Origin: Roseitalea sp.
Lineage (GTDB): Bacteria; Pseudomonadota; Alphaproteobacteria; Rhizobiales; Rhizobiaceae
NCBI GenBank assembly: GCA_017642895.1
Contig: JAEPON010000021.1
Location: 2,501-61,403, forward strand
Direction: 5' to 3'
Length of the DNA: 58,903 nucleotides
Below the pieces are notes generated by a model. The model was not told the origin of the DNA and did no database searches. It saw only the letters and a program-made list of their open reading frames with translations. Of the stretch, positions 1 through 7,788 are shown piece after piece. Position numbers and translations under genes: made by a program. Numbering within the stretch: position 1 is the stretch's first letter; every line of letters begins with the position of its first letter.

Positions 1-331
1 AACCGTATGCGAGGGTCGCTAAAGCGGCTCTCTGTGAATACCATGAGAGCGAAGCAAGTTGCCGCCAGCGGCGGCGCCGCCCTCGTTGGTGAGCGGTATA
101 TAGTCGTCGGACCCTTTGAGTGTCAACGACGAAATCCGCTTTTTTTGCATTTTTTTGACAGTCCCGGCGGCGCCCCTGTCCGACAGGCTTTCCGCCTTGT
201 TGTTGTGGCTCAGTTCGGCGCGCCAGACACCTCGATTCCACGCATAACGAGAGCGGTCCGCGGCCGGGTCATCGCATTGACACATTTACCCCCACAAGGC
301 ATTCACCGGACGGGATTTAATCAATGCAACG
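1..331. other. Gene-free left edge
   Basis: No convincing coding sequence is seen in these 331 bases. They hold the leftward promoter at 97-126 with its A-tracts, a short hairpin at 27-50 and the upstream region of the M23 peptidase gene. A TTGACA at 277-282 could be a -35 box for that gene, but no good -10 hexamer follows at the right distance. Confidence 0.5.
97..126 (-). promoter_or_regulatory. Strong sigma70-like promoter facing out of the left edge
   Basis: Read on the minus strand there is a perfect TTGACA (121-126) followed after 17-18 bases by CTATAT/TATATA (97-103). Upstream of the -35 box lie two A7 tracts (140-146 and 150-156) whose centres are 10 bases apart, about one helical turn, like an UP element or curved DNA. 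The transcript would run leftward out of the window, and its first 90 bases can form a hairpin (27-50). This looks like a stable-RNA promoter, possibly of an rRNA operon, but the transcript itself is not visible. Confidence 0.6.
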
Positions 332-2305
332 GTGCCGATGAGCGCGAAGCCGGACAGACAGGCCGAACTGGTGGGCAACGAACCCGCCATAGCCAGCACC
401 GGCCGCCGCGCGCCTGACCGGCGTGAGATATCACTGCGCTGGCTGACCGGCACGTTTCTGACCGGGCTGACCTCGACCACTTTGATGGGCGTGGCTTTGT
501 TCGCCGCGCTCGACGGCAAGCAGTTTCTCGCCACACCGCCGGAGATCGCCTCGCAGAGCGGCTCTGATCGCCGCGATGATGAGGATGCCGTCAAGACCGC
601 ACGCCTCGTCGGCAACTCCGTCCAGGTTGCCACCCCGCCGTCCGACCGGCGCCGGATGAGCGTTTCGACCGTCACCCGGATCAGCGATGCCGACGTGGTG
701 CGCACCAAGCCGTTCGAACACCTGTCGATCGCGCTTGCGGCGGCAAGACCGGTCGATTCGGACTATCCCCCCTTCAATCCGCTGACGATCTTCACCGAAC
801 CGGGACAGGCCGAGACCGAACCGGACGACCAGCCCGCCAGCAGTTTCATCTACGGCGCCAGCATCGAAACCGGGGCATCCATCCGGGTGACCGATTTTGT
901 CTTCGACGACAGCGATGTCTATGACACCGCGTTCGAGATCAACGAGTGGGAGGCAGAGGAGGCGGTGCGCGCCAACGCCGATGTTTTGACCGAGGGCGCC
1001 ATCGAAGTAGCCTCGCTGCATTATGTCGATCCGCGCCGCTTTGGCCTCGACAATCCGCTTCTGGAAGGAATCGCCACGACCGGTTCGCAGGCCCGCATCG
1101 TTCAGCAGAACGTTTCGGTCGCCGAACCCGACGATGATGGCGACCGGACGGTCTATGCCGAGGATCTGATCACAATCGACGCGGCCGGCGAACTGGTCGC
1201 CCTGATGGAAGCGTCCGGGCACCGCGGCAGCCTTGCAATGGCCGATGCCCTGTCCACGCTTTTGAACGCCAGCACTGTCAAGGCCGGTCATGCGATCCGG
1301 CTTGGCCTGGTCAAGGACCAAGGCATCGATGCCCGCCGCATCGTCCGGGCAACGCTTTATTCCGGCCGCAACCATGTGCTGACGATCGCGCTCAACGACC
1401 AGGACCAGTTCGTCCCGGCGCCCGAGCCGGTCGATACGGGCATCATGCGGCATATCAATGCGCGTGACCGCGCGCCCGAACTGCCGCCCGCGCAGGATCT
1501 GCCCAGCGTCTATGATGCGATCTATCGCGGCGTTCTTGCCTATGAGCTTCCCCAGCCCATTGCGTCGAAGATCGTCCGGATGGTCGCTGCCGATGTCGAT
1601 TTCCGCTCGGCAATCAATCCGGGCGATTCGCTCGAACTGTTCTATTCGGTGCCAGAGGAGGGCGGCGAGGATGTACGCGAAGTGCTGTTTGTGCGCGCCA
1701 CCTTCGGCGATCAGGCGCGCAAATATTACAAGTTCCGCAGCGCCGACGGCACGTATGACTATTATGACGAGGAAGGCCGGAGCGCCCGCCAGTTCCTGCT
1801 GCGCAACCCGGTGCCCACCGGCACGTTCCGCTCGGGCTTCGGCATGCGCCGCCACCCGATCCTGGGTTATTCGCGCATGCATTGGGGTGCCGACTGGGCG
1901 GCCCCGCGTGGCACGCCCATCATCGCGCCCGGCCATGGCACGGTGATCGAGGCGGGGTGGAACAGCGGCTACGGCAAGCAGACCGTGATCCGCCATGCCA
2001 ACGGCTATGAAACCTCCTATTCACACCAGAGCCGCTTCGCCAAGGGTATCCAGCCGGGCGCCAAGGTCCGCCAGGGCCAGGTGGTCGGCTATATCGGATC
2101 GACAGGCCTTTCGACCGGCCCGCACCTGCACTATGAGATGAGCGTCAACGGCAAGCGCGTCGATCCGATGCGGGTCCGCCTGCCCGATGGCAAGACGTTG
2201 GCCGGCGAGGAACTCGCGGCCTTCATGCGCGAACGCGACCGCATCAACGCGCTTCTGGAAATCGAACTGGACGAGACGACGGAAGTGGCGCGCGCCGAAG
2301 GCTGA
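332..2305 (+). CDS. M23 family metallopeptidase, membrane anchored
   Basis: Predicted LytM/M23 zinc endopeptidase acting on peptidoglycan peptide bridges in the periplasm. The 657-residue protein has one N-terminal membrane segment (about residues 33-55), a long middle region and a C-terminal M23 domain (about 500-620). Zinc and catalytic signatures are intact: H-W-G-A-D (His517, Asp521) and H-L-H-Y-E (His598, His600). With a full catalytic set it is more likely a hydrolase than a degenerate activator of the EnvC/DipM kind. The start is GTG at 332; the ATG at 338 is an alternative. The gene converges on the exporter gene 18 bases away. Family assignment is secure; the physiological role, such as division or growth, is inferred. 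Confidence 0.9.
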   Translation: MPMSAKPDRQAELVGNEPAIASTGRRAPDRREISLRWLTGTFLTGLTSTTLMGVALFAALDGKQFLATPPEIASQSGSDRRDDEDAVKTARLVGNSVQVATPPSDRRRMSVSTVTRISDADVVRTKPFEHLSIALAAARPVDSDYPPFNPLTIFTEPGQAETEPDDQPASSFIYGASIETGASIRVTDFVFDDSDVYDTAFEINEWEAEEAVRANADVLTEGAIEVASLHYVDPRRFGLDNPLLEGIATTGSQARIVQQNVSVAEPDDDGDRTVYAEDLITIDAAGELVALMEASGHRGSLAMADALSTLLNASTVKAGHAIRLGLVKDQGIDARRIVRATLYSGRNHVLTIALNDQDQFVPAPEPVDTGIMRHINARDRAPELPPAQDLPSVYDAIYRGVLAYELPQPIASKIVRMVAADVDFRSAINPGDSLELFYSVPEEGGEDVREVLFVRATFGDQARKYYKFRSADGTYDYYDEEGRSARQFLLRNPVPTGTFRSGFGMRRHPILGYSRMHWGADWAAPRGTPIIAPGHGTVIEAGWNSGYGKQTVIRHANGYETSYSHQSRFAKGIQPGAKVRQGQVVGYIGSTGLSTGPHLHYEMSVNGKRVDPMRVRLPDGKTLAGEELAAFMRERDRINALLEIELDETTEVARAEG

Positions 2306-2323
2306 CCGATCGCCTTTCCGCCC

Positions 2324-3832
2324 TTATGCGCGGCCCGGCTTTCCGCTGCGCGGCAGTGTCATCCATGCGATCGCCGCCGAGATTGCCGACAGCACGGCCG
2401 TGACCCCGGCAATGACGGCAAAGGTCAGCGTCGTGGCCTCGGCATGGGCGCCGGCCACCGCTGGCCCGGCGCTTTCGACGATCTCGCCGAAACTCGTTTC
2501 ACCCCCGCCCATCAGCGCAGGATAGAGCGCAGCGGCCAAAAGCCCCATCGCCGCCACCGCGACCAGCCCCGCCATCCGCGACACCGCATTGTTGACACCC
2601 GATGCGGTGCCCGTGTCGTCATCATCGACCGATGTCATCACCGCCGTCGACAGCGGCGAGACCAGAAGCGCCATGCCGAAGGCCGACAGCACCATCAGCG
2701 GCATCACGCCGAACCAGTAGTTCTGCGTCTGCACCGTGAGCGCCAACGTCCCATAGGCCACCGCCACGATCAGCGACCCGGCCGTCACCGGCAATGCCGG
2801 GCCATGCCTGTCCGCATAATCGCCCGCCTTGCCGGAAAAGAGCCCGACCATCACCGTGATCGGCACGAACATCAGCGCCGCTGCCGCTTCGGTGATGCCC
2901 CAGCCGCCGATCACGGTCATCGGCAGGTAGAAGAGCATCGCCGACAGGCCGAAATAGAGTGTGAAGGTCAGCATGTTGGCGCCCGAAAACGCGCGGTTCG
3001 CGAACAGGGCGAGCGGCACCATCGGCGCCGCATAGCGCCGCTCCCACCAGATGAAGGCGGCAACGAGCACCGCGCACAGGCCGATGGCGATGGTCACCGC
3101 ACCAGCGCCGGGCACGCTTCCCTCGCCGCCGCCACCGGTCAGCCCGAACGCCAGCACGAACAGCGCCAACGTGATCAGCCCGCCGCCGACCAGATCAAGA
3201 CGCCGCCGCTCCGTTGCCGCGTCCGGCGGCACCAGAAACCACAGCATGCCCAGCGCGATCATCCCCAACGGCAGGTTGATCGCAAACAGCAGCCGCCAGG
3301 CCGTGTCGCCAAGCTGATCGAGCGCCAGCCCGCCCAGAACGGGACCGGCAGCCGTGGTGAGCGCGGACGCCGCCGCCCAGATACCGATCGCCTTGCCGCG
3401 CTCATCGGCCGGATAGGCCTTGGCGATGATGGCAAGGCTTCCCGGAACCATGATTGCGGCGCCGATGCCTTGCGCCGCACGCGCCACGATCAGCGTTTCG
3501 GCGTTGGGTGCCGCCGCGCAGAACAGCGAAGCGGCGGTGAAGACGCAGATGCCGATCATGAAGACGCGCCGCAGACCGTACCGGTCGCCGGCCGCCCCGC
3601 CGATCAGGATCAGGGAAGACAGGAACAGCATATAGGCATTGTTGATCCACAGCGCTTCGGCGAGGGTCGCCGGCAGCGTGGCGCGGATCGCGGGCGTGGC
3701 AATCGACACGACCGAGCCGTCGATGAAGCCCATGGAAGACGCGAGGATGGCCGCGACCAGCACGAAGCGCCGCCGCTGGCGTGGGCAGAAAGTCCGGCTT
3801 GGTGCCGCAATGTCGCTTGCCGCCTCGGCCAT
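2324..3832 (-). CDS. MFS transporter, DHA2 (EmrB/QacA-like) family
   Basis: Predicted inner-membrane proton-coupled drug exporter. The 502 residues hold about 14 hydrophobic segments, the count typical of DHA2 rather than the 12-segment DHA1 group. After the second helix comes a motif-A-like loop, G-D-R-Y-G-L-R-R (about residues 81-90), and a glycine- and proline-rich fifth-helix region (about 160-170) resembles the exporter motif C. No membrane-fusion partner (EmrA type) is adjacent, so it probably works alone as a QacA-like pump. The gene stands alone, converging with the M23 peptidase and separated from etfA by a terminator. The substrate cannot be told from sequence. Confidence 0.88.
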   Translation of the reverse strand: MAEAASDIAAPSRTFCPRQRRRFVLVAAILASSMGFIDGSVVSIATPAIRATLPATLAEALWINNAYMLFLSSLILIGGAAGDRYGLRRVFMIGICVFTAASLFCAAAPNAETLIVARAAQGIGAAIMVPGSLAIIAKAYPADERGKAIGIWAAASALTTAAGPVLGGLALDQLGDTAWRLLFAINLPLGMIALGMLWFLVPPDAATERRRLDLVGGGLITLALFVLAFGLTGGGGEGSVPGAGAVTIAIGLCAVLVAAFIWWERRYAAPMVPLALFANRAFSGANMLTFTLYFGLSAMLFYLPMTVIGGWGITEAAAALMFVPITVMVGLFSGKAGDYADRHGPALPVTAGSLIVAVAYGTLALTVQTQNYWFGVMPLMVLSAFGMALLVSPLSTAVMTSVDDDDTGTASGVNNAVSRMAGLVAVAAMGLLAAALYPALMGGGETSFGEIVESAGPAVAGAHAEATTLTFAVIAGVTAVLSAISAAIAWMTLPRSGKPGRA

Positions 3833-3888
3833 GGCGCGCCCCGTTCAACCCGGACGCTAGGCGATCGGCGGGGCGCAGGCAAAGAAAA

Positions 3889-3914
3889 AGACCGGGCTGC
3901 ATGCAGCCCGGTCT
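3889..3914 (-). terminator. Rho-independent terminator of etfBA
   Basis: A perfect 26-base palindrome (AGACCGGGCTGC and its complement) starts 30 bases after the etfA stop. On the minus strand it is followed at once by TTTTCTTT, so it fits as the intrinsic terminator of the etfBA transcript. It also separates that transcript from the downstream exporter gene. Confidence 0.85.
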
Positions 3915-3943
3915 GGACGATCCGTTTGAATTCCGAGTTGCGT

Positions 3944-4873
3944 CTAGAGCGCCTTTTCAAGTTCCGGCAGCACGTCGAACAGGTCTGCCACCAGGCCGTA
4001 ATCGGCAACCTGGAAGATCGGCGCATCCTCATCCTTGTTGATGGCGACGATGACCTTGGAGTCCTTCATGCCAGCCAGATGCTGGATGGCGCCGGAGATG
4101 CCGGCGGCGATATAGAGGTCGGGCGCGACAACCTTGCCCGTCTGGCCCACCTGCCAGTCGTTCGGCGCATAGCCCGCATCGACGGCGGCGCGCGATGCGC
4201 CAACGGCGGCGCCCAGCTTGTCGGCGACCGGCAGGATGACGTCCTCGAACTTTTCCGACGAACCCAGCGCCCGGCCGCCCGAAATGATGATCTTGGCCGA
4301 GGTCAGCTCCGGACGGTCGCCGCCCGACAGTTCGGTCGACACATAGGACGAAAGGCCCGGGTCGGCGGCGGCACCGATGGTCTCGACGCTGGCGCTTCCG
4401 CCCTCTCCCGCCGCGTTGAAGGACGCGGTGCGCACCGTGATCACCTTCTTGGCGTCCGATGACTGGACGGTCTGGATCGCGTTGCCCGCATAGATCGGCC
4501 GCTTGAACGTGTCGGCGGACACCACTTCGGTGATCTCGGAGATCTGCATCACATCGAGCAGCGCTGCAACGCGCGGCATGATGTTCTTGCCATTGGTGGT
4601 CGCCGCCGCGATCAGCACGTCGTAACCGTCCGCAAGGCCGGTGATCAGCGCGGCCATCGGTTCGGCCAGTTGGTGTTCGAGCGAGGCGTCCTCGGCGAGC
4701 AGCACCTTGGCCACGCCATCGAGCTTGGCCGCCGCATCGGCGGCGGCCTGCGCCCCCTGGCCGGCGACCAGCACATGCACGTCGCCGCCGATCTGGCTCG
4801 CCGCGCTCAACGCCTTGGCGGTCTGGTCGGAAAGGGTTGCATTGTCATGTTCGGCAATCAGCAAAATGGCCAT
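3944..4873 (-). CDS. etfA: Electron transfer flavoprotein alpha subunit
   Basis: Alpha subunit of the heterodimeric FAD/AMP electron carrier that collects electrons from acyl-CoA and other dehydrogenases and passes them to ETF-ubiquinone oxidoreductase. The 309 residues match the family length. The C-terminal FAD domain (about 185-309) contains the expected G-R-A-L-G segment, the V-G-Q-T-G-K-V-V-A-P-D-L-Y strand and the G-I-S-G-A-I-Q-H-L-A-G-M block. AAGGA stands 8-9 bases before the ATG. It is the second gene of an etfB-etfA operon, but the 163-base gap between the two holds a large foldable element. Identification is secure. Confidence 0.97.
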   Translation of the reverse strand: MAILLIAEHDNATLSDQTAKALSAASQIGGDVHVLVAGQGAQAAADAAAKLDGVAKVLLAEDASLEHQLAEPMAALITGLADGYDVLIAAATTNGKNIMPRVAALLDVMQISEITEVVSADTFKRPIYAGNAIQTVQSSDAKKVITVRTASFNAAGEGGSASVETIGAAADPGLSSYVSTELSGGDRPELTSAKIIISGGRALGSSEKFEDVILPVADKLGAAVGASRAAVDAGYAPNDWQVGQTGKVVAPDLYIAAGISGAIQHLAGMKDSKVIVAINKDEDAPIFQVADYGLVADLFDVLPELEKAL

Positions 4874-4913
4874 ATTCGTTGTCCTTGCCTTCCTTGTTCC
4901 GCTTGCTGTGGCC

Positions 4914-5036
4914 CGAATTCGGATCAGGCCGTTGCGGAAGCGGTTGGGTTCGAGAACCGGCGCGGAGCGTACTTGGGTACGTGAGCACCGGAAGCGCAGA
5001 GACCGGCCGCTTGCAGGCCGGCCTCATTCGAATTCG
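4914..5036 (-). repeat. Large inverted-repeat element between etfB and etfA
   Basis: An 18-base arm (4914-4931, starting CGAATTCGG) pairs with 5019-5036 with one mismatch and one G-U pair, the right arm touching the etfB stop codon. Inside sit a CGTAC-TTGG-GTACG hairpin (4968-4981) and a CCGGCC/GGCCGG hairpin (5003-5021). The core beginning GCGGAGCGTAC resembles, from memory, intergenic elements seen in other Rhizobiales genomes. It could be a REP-like repeat, or act on mRNA stability and etfB/etfA stoichiometry. No second copy was noticed in this window. Confidence 0.6.
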
Positions 5037-5786
5037 TCAGAGCACGCCCGCTTCGTTCTTGAGCTTGTCAACAAGTTCGTTGACATCGGCTACCTTCACG
5101 CCGGCCTTGCGGCCCTCCGGCTCCTCGGTCTTCAGGACCGAAAGGCGCGGCGCACCGTCGACGCCATAATCGCCGGGCGTCTTCTCGTCGATCGGCTTCT
5201 TCTTGGCCTTCATGATGTTGGGCAGCGAGGCATAGCGCGGCTCGTTCAGGCGCAGATCGGTCGTCACGATCGCCGGCATGGCGATCTCAACGGTCTGAAG
5301 ACCGCCATCGACTTCGCGCGTCACCGACGCCTTGTCGCCATTGATCTCGACCTTGGATGCAAACGTGCCCTGGCTCCAACCAAGCAATGCTGCCAGCATC
5401 TGGCCCGTCTGGTTGGCATCATCGTCGATGGCCTGCTTGCCCAGGATCACCAGGCCCGGCTGTTCCTCATCGACAATGCCCTTCAAAATCTTGGCCACCG
5501 CAAGCGGTTCGACGATGTCGTCATGCTTGACCAGAATGCCGCGATCGGCGCCCATCGCCAGCGCGGTGCGCAGCGTTTCGGTCGCCTTGTCCGGCCCGAT
5601 CGAGACGACGACGATCTCGTCAGCCTGGCCCGCTTCCTTCATGCGGATCGCCTGCTCGACGGAAATCTCGTCGAACGGGTTCATGGACATCTTCACATTG
5701 GCCAGTTCGACGCCCGACCCGTCAGCCTTGACCCGGATCTTTACATTGTAATCGACAACCCGCTTGACGGGGACAAGGACCTTCAT
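5037..5786 (-). CDS. etfB: Electron transfer flavoprotein beta subunit
   Basis: Beta subunit of ETF, which binds AMP and docks partner dehydrogenases. The 249 residues start with M-K-V-L-V-P-V-K-R, the conserved family N-terminus, so the start at 5786 is preferred over the upstream in-frame ATG at 5918. GGAGAG lies 9 bases upstream. The ETF-beta signature is present near residues 160-190 (V-E-I-A-M-P-A-I-V-T-T-D-L-R-L-N-E-P-R-Y). First gene of the etfBA operon. Its promoter (5950-5978) is overlapped by an ACGT-rich operator, which suggests control by a LiuR-type regulator of branched-chain amino acid breakdown. Confidence 0.97.
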   Translation of the reverse strand: MKVLVPVKRVVDYNVKIRVKADGSGVELANVKMSMNPFDEISVEQAIRMKEAGQADEIVVVSIGPDKATETLRTALAMGADRGILVKHDDIVEPLAVAKILKGIVDEEQPGLVILGKQAIDDDANQTGQMLAALLGWSQGTFASKVEINGDKASVTREVDGGLQTVEIAMPAIVTTDLRLNEPRYASLPNIMKAKKKPIDEKTPGDYGVDGAPRLSVLKTEEPEGRKAGVKVADVNELVDKLKNEAGVL

Positions 5787-5949
5787 TGCAGCTTCTCTCC
5801 TCTTTGCCGAGCCGGCATGCGCCGGCTCCGCCCGATAAATCTTCGCTGGCGTCGGCGCTTGCGCATTGCCGACATGGCGCGTCGGCCTGTGGATGCATGG
5901 ATTGGCGCCTCCGCGCAAGCCCGGTCGGCGCCGAACCGCACATTTGCGG

Positions 5950-5978
5950 CCTCTATCGAAAATTGACGTTTACGTCAA
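5950..5978 (-). promoter_or_regulatory. Predicted etfB promoter
   Basis: On the minus strand TTGACG (5973-5978) and TAGAGG (5950-5955) are 17 bases apart. These are the same two hexamers and spacing as the tRNA-Leu promoter of this window. The -35 box sits inside the palindromic operator 5963-5984. The start of transcription would be near 5943, giving a leader of about 157 bases. Confidence 0.55.
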
Positions 5979-5984
5979 CGTAAA
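5963..5984. promoter_or_regulatory. Overlapping palindromes, LiuR-like operator upstream of etfB
   Basis: Three ACGT cores are spaced exactly 6 bases apart (5966, 5972, 5978) and make two overlapping perfect palindromes: TTGACGT-TT-ACGTCAA (5963-5978) and TTTACGT-CA-ACGTAAA (5969-5984). The second matches my recollection of the 16-base palindrome of LiuR, a MerR-family regulator of branched-chain amino acid and fatty-acid catabolism whose regulons often include etf genes. It covers the -35 box of the predicted etfB promoter. Assignment to LiuR is inference; the symmetry is directly visible. Confidence 0.6.
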
Positions 5985-6010
5985 GAAGCTGTTCCCGCAA
6001 ACGCATACGA

Positions 6011-6772
6011 TTATCCACGGCCCCAGGGTCCGTGTGTCGGGGCTGGCGGACGGGCTGAGGCAACCTCCACCGCCTGCGGCGTGCGGATTTCCCGGTCGAA
6101 CAACGGCACGCCCCGGCGCCGCAGGACGAGCACCAGCACCATGCCCGCGACGATGCCGCCAATATGGGCGGCCCAGGACACCTGATCGTCGGCCATCAGG
6201 GCGATCATCGCGAACTGGAACGCGATCCAGAGCCCGAGAGGAATCCAGGCCGGCAACGGTAAAGGAACGCGGCCCAAAACAAGCACCCAGACGCGGACGC
6301 GCGGATGCAGCAGCAGATAAGCGCCGACAATGCCTGCAACCGCGCCCGATGCGCCGATCAGCGGCGCTGCCGACGACGGGTCCATCAGCCCGTGCGCCAG
6401 CGCCCCGGCCACCGCGCAAAGAATGTAGAAGATCAGGAACCGGACATGGCCCATCGCGTCCTCGACATTGTCGCCAAAGACCCACAGGAACAGCATGTTG
6501 CCGCCCAGATGCCAGAAATCGCCATGCAGGAACGAATAGCTGACAAGCGACATTTCTTCGGGAATCCAGACCAGTTCCGGCGGCAGTTCGGCAAAGTCGT
6601 TCACCACGGCGGGCGTATAACCAAGCGAGGTAACGGTGGCAAAAAGGGTGGCATCGCTCGCCGCCAGATTGACGCCGAGAAAGACCAGCATGTTGGCGGC
6701 GATCAGCGCCAGCGTCACATATTGCAGCCTGATATGCTTGAGCCGGTTGGCATCGTGCAGCGGCACAAACAT
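6011..6772 (-). CDS. Rhomboid family intramembrane serine protease
   Basis: Polytopic membrane protease that cleaves substrates inside the bilayer. From the preferred start (Met at 6772, 253 residues) it shows about six hydrophobic segments, the H-L-G-G-N-M-L-F-L-W motif (88-97), the nucleophile in G-A-S-G (Ser142) and the partner histidine in A-A-H-I-G-G (His203). A 30-residue upstream extension to 6862 lacks membrane-protein features and is unlikely to be translated; a GGAG-containing stretch lies about 12 bases before 6772. The gene is divergent from a MarR-GNAT fusion gene, with a palindromic operator between them. The substrate is unknown. Confidence 0.93.
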   Translation of the reverse strand: MFVPLHDANRLKHIRLQYVTLALIAANMLVFLGVNLAASDATLFATVTSLGYTPAVVNDFAELPPELVWIPEEMSLVSYSFLHGDFWHLGGNMLFLWVFGDNVEDAMGHVRFLIFYILCAVAGALAHGLMDPSSAAPLIGASGAVAGIVGAYLLLHPRVRVWVLVLGRVPLPLPAWIPLGLWIAFQFAMIALMADDQVSWAAHIGGIVAGMVLVLVLRRRGVPLFDREIRTPQAVEVASARPPAPTHGPWGRG

Positions 6773-6875
6773 CGATATCGGGCTCCGGGGATTGTTTGCG
6801 CCATTAGAGCCGAGCGTGCCGGCCAATTCAATCGGCAAATGCGGCGTAAAGCAGGCCGGCATTGACCTCCATATT

Positions 6876-6895
6876 TATCTGACTAAAGTCAGATA
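6876..6895. promoter_or_regulatory. Palindromic MarR-type operator
   Basis: TATCTGACTAAAGTCAGATA is a perfect 9-2-9 inverted repeat ending two bases before the ATG of the MarR-GNAT gene, in the gap to the divergent rhomboid gene. It overlaps a possible promoter (TTGACC 6862-6867, TAAAGT 6884-6889, 16-base spacer). Symmetry, size and place are typical of MarR-family autoregulation. With no Shine-Dalgarno sequence and a predicted transcript start at the ATG, the mRNA may be leaderless. Confidence 0.7.
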
Positions 6896-6897
6896 TA

Positions 6898-7776
6898 ATG
6901 GAACATGACTCGATTTCCCGCTATCGCCGGTTCAGCCGCGCCGTCACGCGCCAGGTGGGTGCGCTCGACCAGTCTTTTCTGGGCCGCGGCCGTCCGCTCG
7001 GCTCGGCCCGGGTCCTGAACGCCATCGGTCAGGGCCGGTGCGACATCGCCGATATCCGCGCCTATCTCGGGCTCGATTCGGGCCTGACCAGCCGCCTGCT
7101 GCGCGGTCTCGAAGATGAAGGGCTCATCGAAACCCGCACCCATCCCGACGACGGGCGCAGACGCGTCGCCGAACTGACGCCGGCCGGCCGCGCCGAATTC
7201 GACGCCTATGAAGAGCTGTCGGACACCGCTGCCGACCGGTTCCTGTCCGCCCACCCGGACCCGGACGCGATTCTGGCGGCGATGGATTTCATCGCGACCG
7301 CGATGAACCGTCACGCCGTCACCATCGACCGTGTCGATCCGACCAGCACCGCTGCCCGTTACTGCCTTGCGCGCTACTATGACGAACTCGCCCGCAGGTT
7401 CGAGGAAGGCTTTGATGTCGCGCTGTCCTGCGATCCGGACGCCTCGGACATGGTTCCGCCGCGCGGCGCCTTCCTCGTGGCCCTGTCCGACGGCCTACCC
7501 GTCGGGTGCGTTGGACTGAAAGGAAATGGCGGCAAACTCGGCGAGGTCAAGCGGCTCTGGGTCGCGCCCGACGCGCGCGGCACCGGCCTCGGCAAGCGCC
7601 TGATGGCCGCCATCGAAGACGAAGCCCGGGCCCTGTCAATGGACACGCTGCGCCTGGACACCAACCGTGCGCTGCCCGAAGCCTATGAGCTCTACAACCG
7701 CAATGGCTGGACGGAGATCGACCGCTTCAACGACGATCCATATCCGGACTTCTTCTTTGAAAAGCGCCTTGTCTGA
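6898..7776 (+). CDS. MarR-GNAT fusion: winged-helix regulator with acetyltransferase domain
   Basis: Two-domain protein of 292 residues. The N-terminal half (about 1-145) is a MarR-type winged helix, with the recognition-helix region and wing in the G-L-T-S-R-L-L-R-G-L-E-D-E-G-L-I segment and the D-D-G-R-R-R turn (about 60-92). The C-terminal half (about 150-290) is a GNAT fold with the acetyl-CoA binding motif D-A-R-G-T-G-L-G-K-R-L and the late Y-E-L-Y-N-R-N-G-W motif. It may be a regulator whose DNA binding is tied to small-molecule acetylation. The start codon is two bases from a perfect palindrome, pointing to autoregulation. The gene converges with the adenosyltransferase gene (12-base gap). 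Confidence 0.9.
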   Translation: MEHDSISRYRRFSRAVTRQVGALDQSFLGRGRPLGSARVLNAIGQGRCDIADIRAYLGLDSGLTSRLLRGLEDEGLIETRTHPDDGRRRVAELTPAGRAEFDAYEELSDTAADRFLSAHPDPDAILAAMDFIATAMNRHAVTIDRVDPTSTAARYCLARYYDELARRFEEGFDVALSCDPDASDMVPPRGAFLVALSDGLPVGCVGLKGNGGKLGEVKRLWVAPDARGTGLGKRLMAAIEDEARALSMDTLRLDTNRALPEAYELYNRNGWTEIDRFNDDPYPDFFFEKRLV

Positions 7777-7788
7777 CCGCTGACGCCG

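Noticed and set aside
140..156. The two T7 runs as plus-strand terminators
   Set aside because: No hairpin precedes either run. As A-tracts upstream of a minus-strand -35 box they make better sense.
2444..4462. A 672-codon open frame on the plus strand across the exporter and etfA genes
   Set aside because: Very rich in arginine, histidine and glutamine, spans two real genes and a terminator on the other strand, and shows no domain.
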